DNA of 58,356 nucleotides, taken from Nostoc sp. CHAB 5834 (GTDB taxonomy: Bacteria > Cyanobacteriota > Cyanobacteriia > Cyanobacteriales > Nostocaceae). The notes beneath the pieces are model-generated. The model was given only the letters and a program-made list of their open reading frames with translations, was not told the origin of the DNA and searched no databases. Location of the stretch: assembly GCA_020829485.1 (NCBI GenBank), contig JAIVFU010000044.1, positions 1-58,356 of the forward strand, in the 5' to 3' direction. Shown here piece after piece: positions 56,313-58,356 of the stretch (the stretch's first letter is position 1; every line of letters starts with the position of its first letter). The position numbers were made by a program, and so were the translations under genes.

Positions 56313-56489
56313 TTATCTCTTTGTAATGTAATCTTTATGTTCAGGTAAAGGTCTGATAATTTCCAAAGTAGTGCGATCATAAGCTAACTTTGCTGCCCGA
56401 TGTCCCAAGTCTTTTAAAATATTTTCAAACTGTTGCCACCTAATGTCGTAAAGCATTACTCGGTCTGCTCGATTTTTGGCGACTGTCAT
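56313..56489 (-). pseudogene. N-terminal fragment of a Uma2-family gene
   Basis: Fifty-eight codons from ATG 56489: MTVAKNRADRVMLYDIRWQQ, then LAYDRTTLEIIRPLPEHKDY and a stop. This is the standard beginning of a Uma2 protein (Y-x-x-x-W/Q ... L-E-I-x-x-P-x-P-E-H) but it stops after the first conserved block; the nuclease core is missing. It ends 9 bp from the start of the RTX fragment, so a deletion or rearrangement probably joined two truncated genes. Confidence 0.82.
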
Positions 56490-56510
56490 TGTTACGACCT
56501 CCAGAATGTT

Positions 56511-56696
56511 TTATTGTCCAAACTCAAGCCTAGCCTGTTCTACCAAATTCGCTGTCACAACCTCTTGGCCTGCTTCACGAGCCAACTGTTCAATTCTGGC
56601 TTTAGCTTGAGAGCGGACAAAAAAGGGAATATTTTGTAATTTTTCTTTAGCCTCAGATGTCCATCGCAAAGCATCAATAAAATTGGAATCGCTCAT
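56511..56696 (-). CDS. PCP_red domain protein (small protochlorophyllide-reductase-like)
   Basis: A complete 61-residue protein matching the PCP_red domain otherwise found at the C-terminus of ChlB, a light-independent protochlorophyllide reductase subunit: [20 protein letters not shown], then [20 protein letters not shown] and [11 protein letters not shown]. Free-standing copies are common in cyanobacteria; a role in chlorophyll synthesis or photosystem assembly is plausible but unproven. It lies downstream of psbC on the same strand, beyond a terminator. Confidence 0.9.
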   Translation of the reverse strand: MSDSNFIDALRWTSEAKEKLQNIPFFVRSQAKARIEQLAREAGQEVVTANLVEQARLEFGQ

Positions 56697-56754
56697 AGTA
56701 TTAATTACGTTGGTAAGTCGCTCAGTTTAATCAATAGATTACTAATTTTCTTAT

Positions 56755-56783
56755 AAAAAAAGCCCTTGCTTTTATGCAAGAGC
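56755..56783 (-). terminator. Rho-independent terminator of psbD-psbC
   Basis: Read on the minus strand, GCTCTTGC (56783-56776) pairs with GCAAGGGC (56769-56762, one G-U pair) around an ATAAAA loop and runs into seven T residues. It lies 44 bp after the psbC stop. Confidence 0.93.
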
Positions 56784-56826
56784 GTCTAAATTATTTAATT
56801 GTCAGTGATGAAATAAACTTTATAAC

Positions 56827-58356
<1,530 letters not shown>

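Overview
The window looks like chromosomal DNA of a filamentous, Nostoc/Anabaena-type cyanobacterium. Evidence: photosystem II genes (3' end of psbD overlapping psbC), a crtD-like carotenoid desaturase, a PCP_red domain protein, LL-diaminopimelate aminotransferase, very frequent HIP1 octamers (GCGATCGC), heptameric tandem repeats, and many small inverted-repeat elements between and inside genes. No rRNA, tRNA or CRISPR array was recognised, and no complete transposase gene is present although non-autonomous elements are abundant.

Layout. 1-8.3 kb: hicA-hicB toxin-antitoxin pair, a SAM hydroxide adenosyltransferase, a 51-aa basic protein with its own terminator, a Uma2-family protein, a probable type II restriction-modification pair (C5-cytosine methyltransferase plus putative endonuclease whose 3' end is tandemly duplicated), aspS, a second Hic pair in the opposite gene order, an 11 x 21-bp tandem repeat and a 146-aa protein of unknown role. 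8.3-15.4 kb: crtD, a saccharopine-dehydrogenase-like protein, a secreted protein and a Na+/H+ antiporter, separated by MITE-like elements; one element has a 9-bp target duplication, one is a nested stack, and one interrupts a HigB-like toxin gene. 15.4-27.3 kb: a 1397-aa SBBP/Calx-beta/DUF4114 surface or secreted protein, two GT4 glycosyltransferases, a 792-aa exported beta-propeller protein, and a DUF2887 gene broken by a 47-bp hairpin insertion.

27.4-38.6 kb: a sensor-kinase remnant, aspartoacylase, AGE-family epimerase, Uma2, a HigBA-type toxin-antitoxin pair, then a co-directional set made of a DUF815 AAA ATPase, a membrane-anchored coiled-coil protein with a TerB_C-like end, and a BrxD-like (DUF2791) ATPase; then a TMEM14 protein, fructosamine kinase and M16 peptidase. 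38.6-50.2 kb is mostly metabolic: dapL (with a terminator-like hairpin just before its start), NDH-2, a DUF4349 lipoprotein, ilvC, DUF427 plus an OvoA-type sulfoxide synthase, and pnp. 50.2-58.4 kb: a GNAT gene with one in-frame stop, an SNF2 helicase with a SWIM zinc-finger partner, remnants of an RTX protein and a Uma2 gene, the PCP_red protein, psbC and psbD.

Two themes stand out. First, gene decay and small-repeat insertion are visible at single-base resolution: several genes are broken, and at least five otherwise intact genes carry dispersed repeats in frame. Second, the BrxD-like ATPase / TerB_C coiled-coil protein / DUF815 set next to a toxin-antitoxin pair is the best candidate here for an uncharacterised conflict or stress system; its function is inferred from domains and gene order only.
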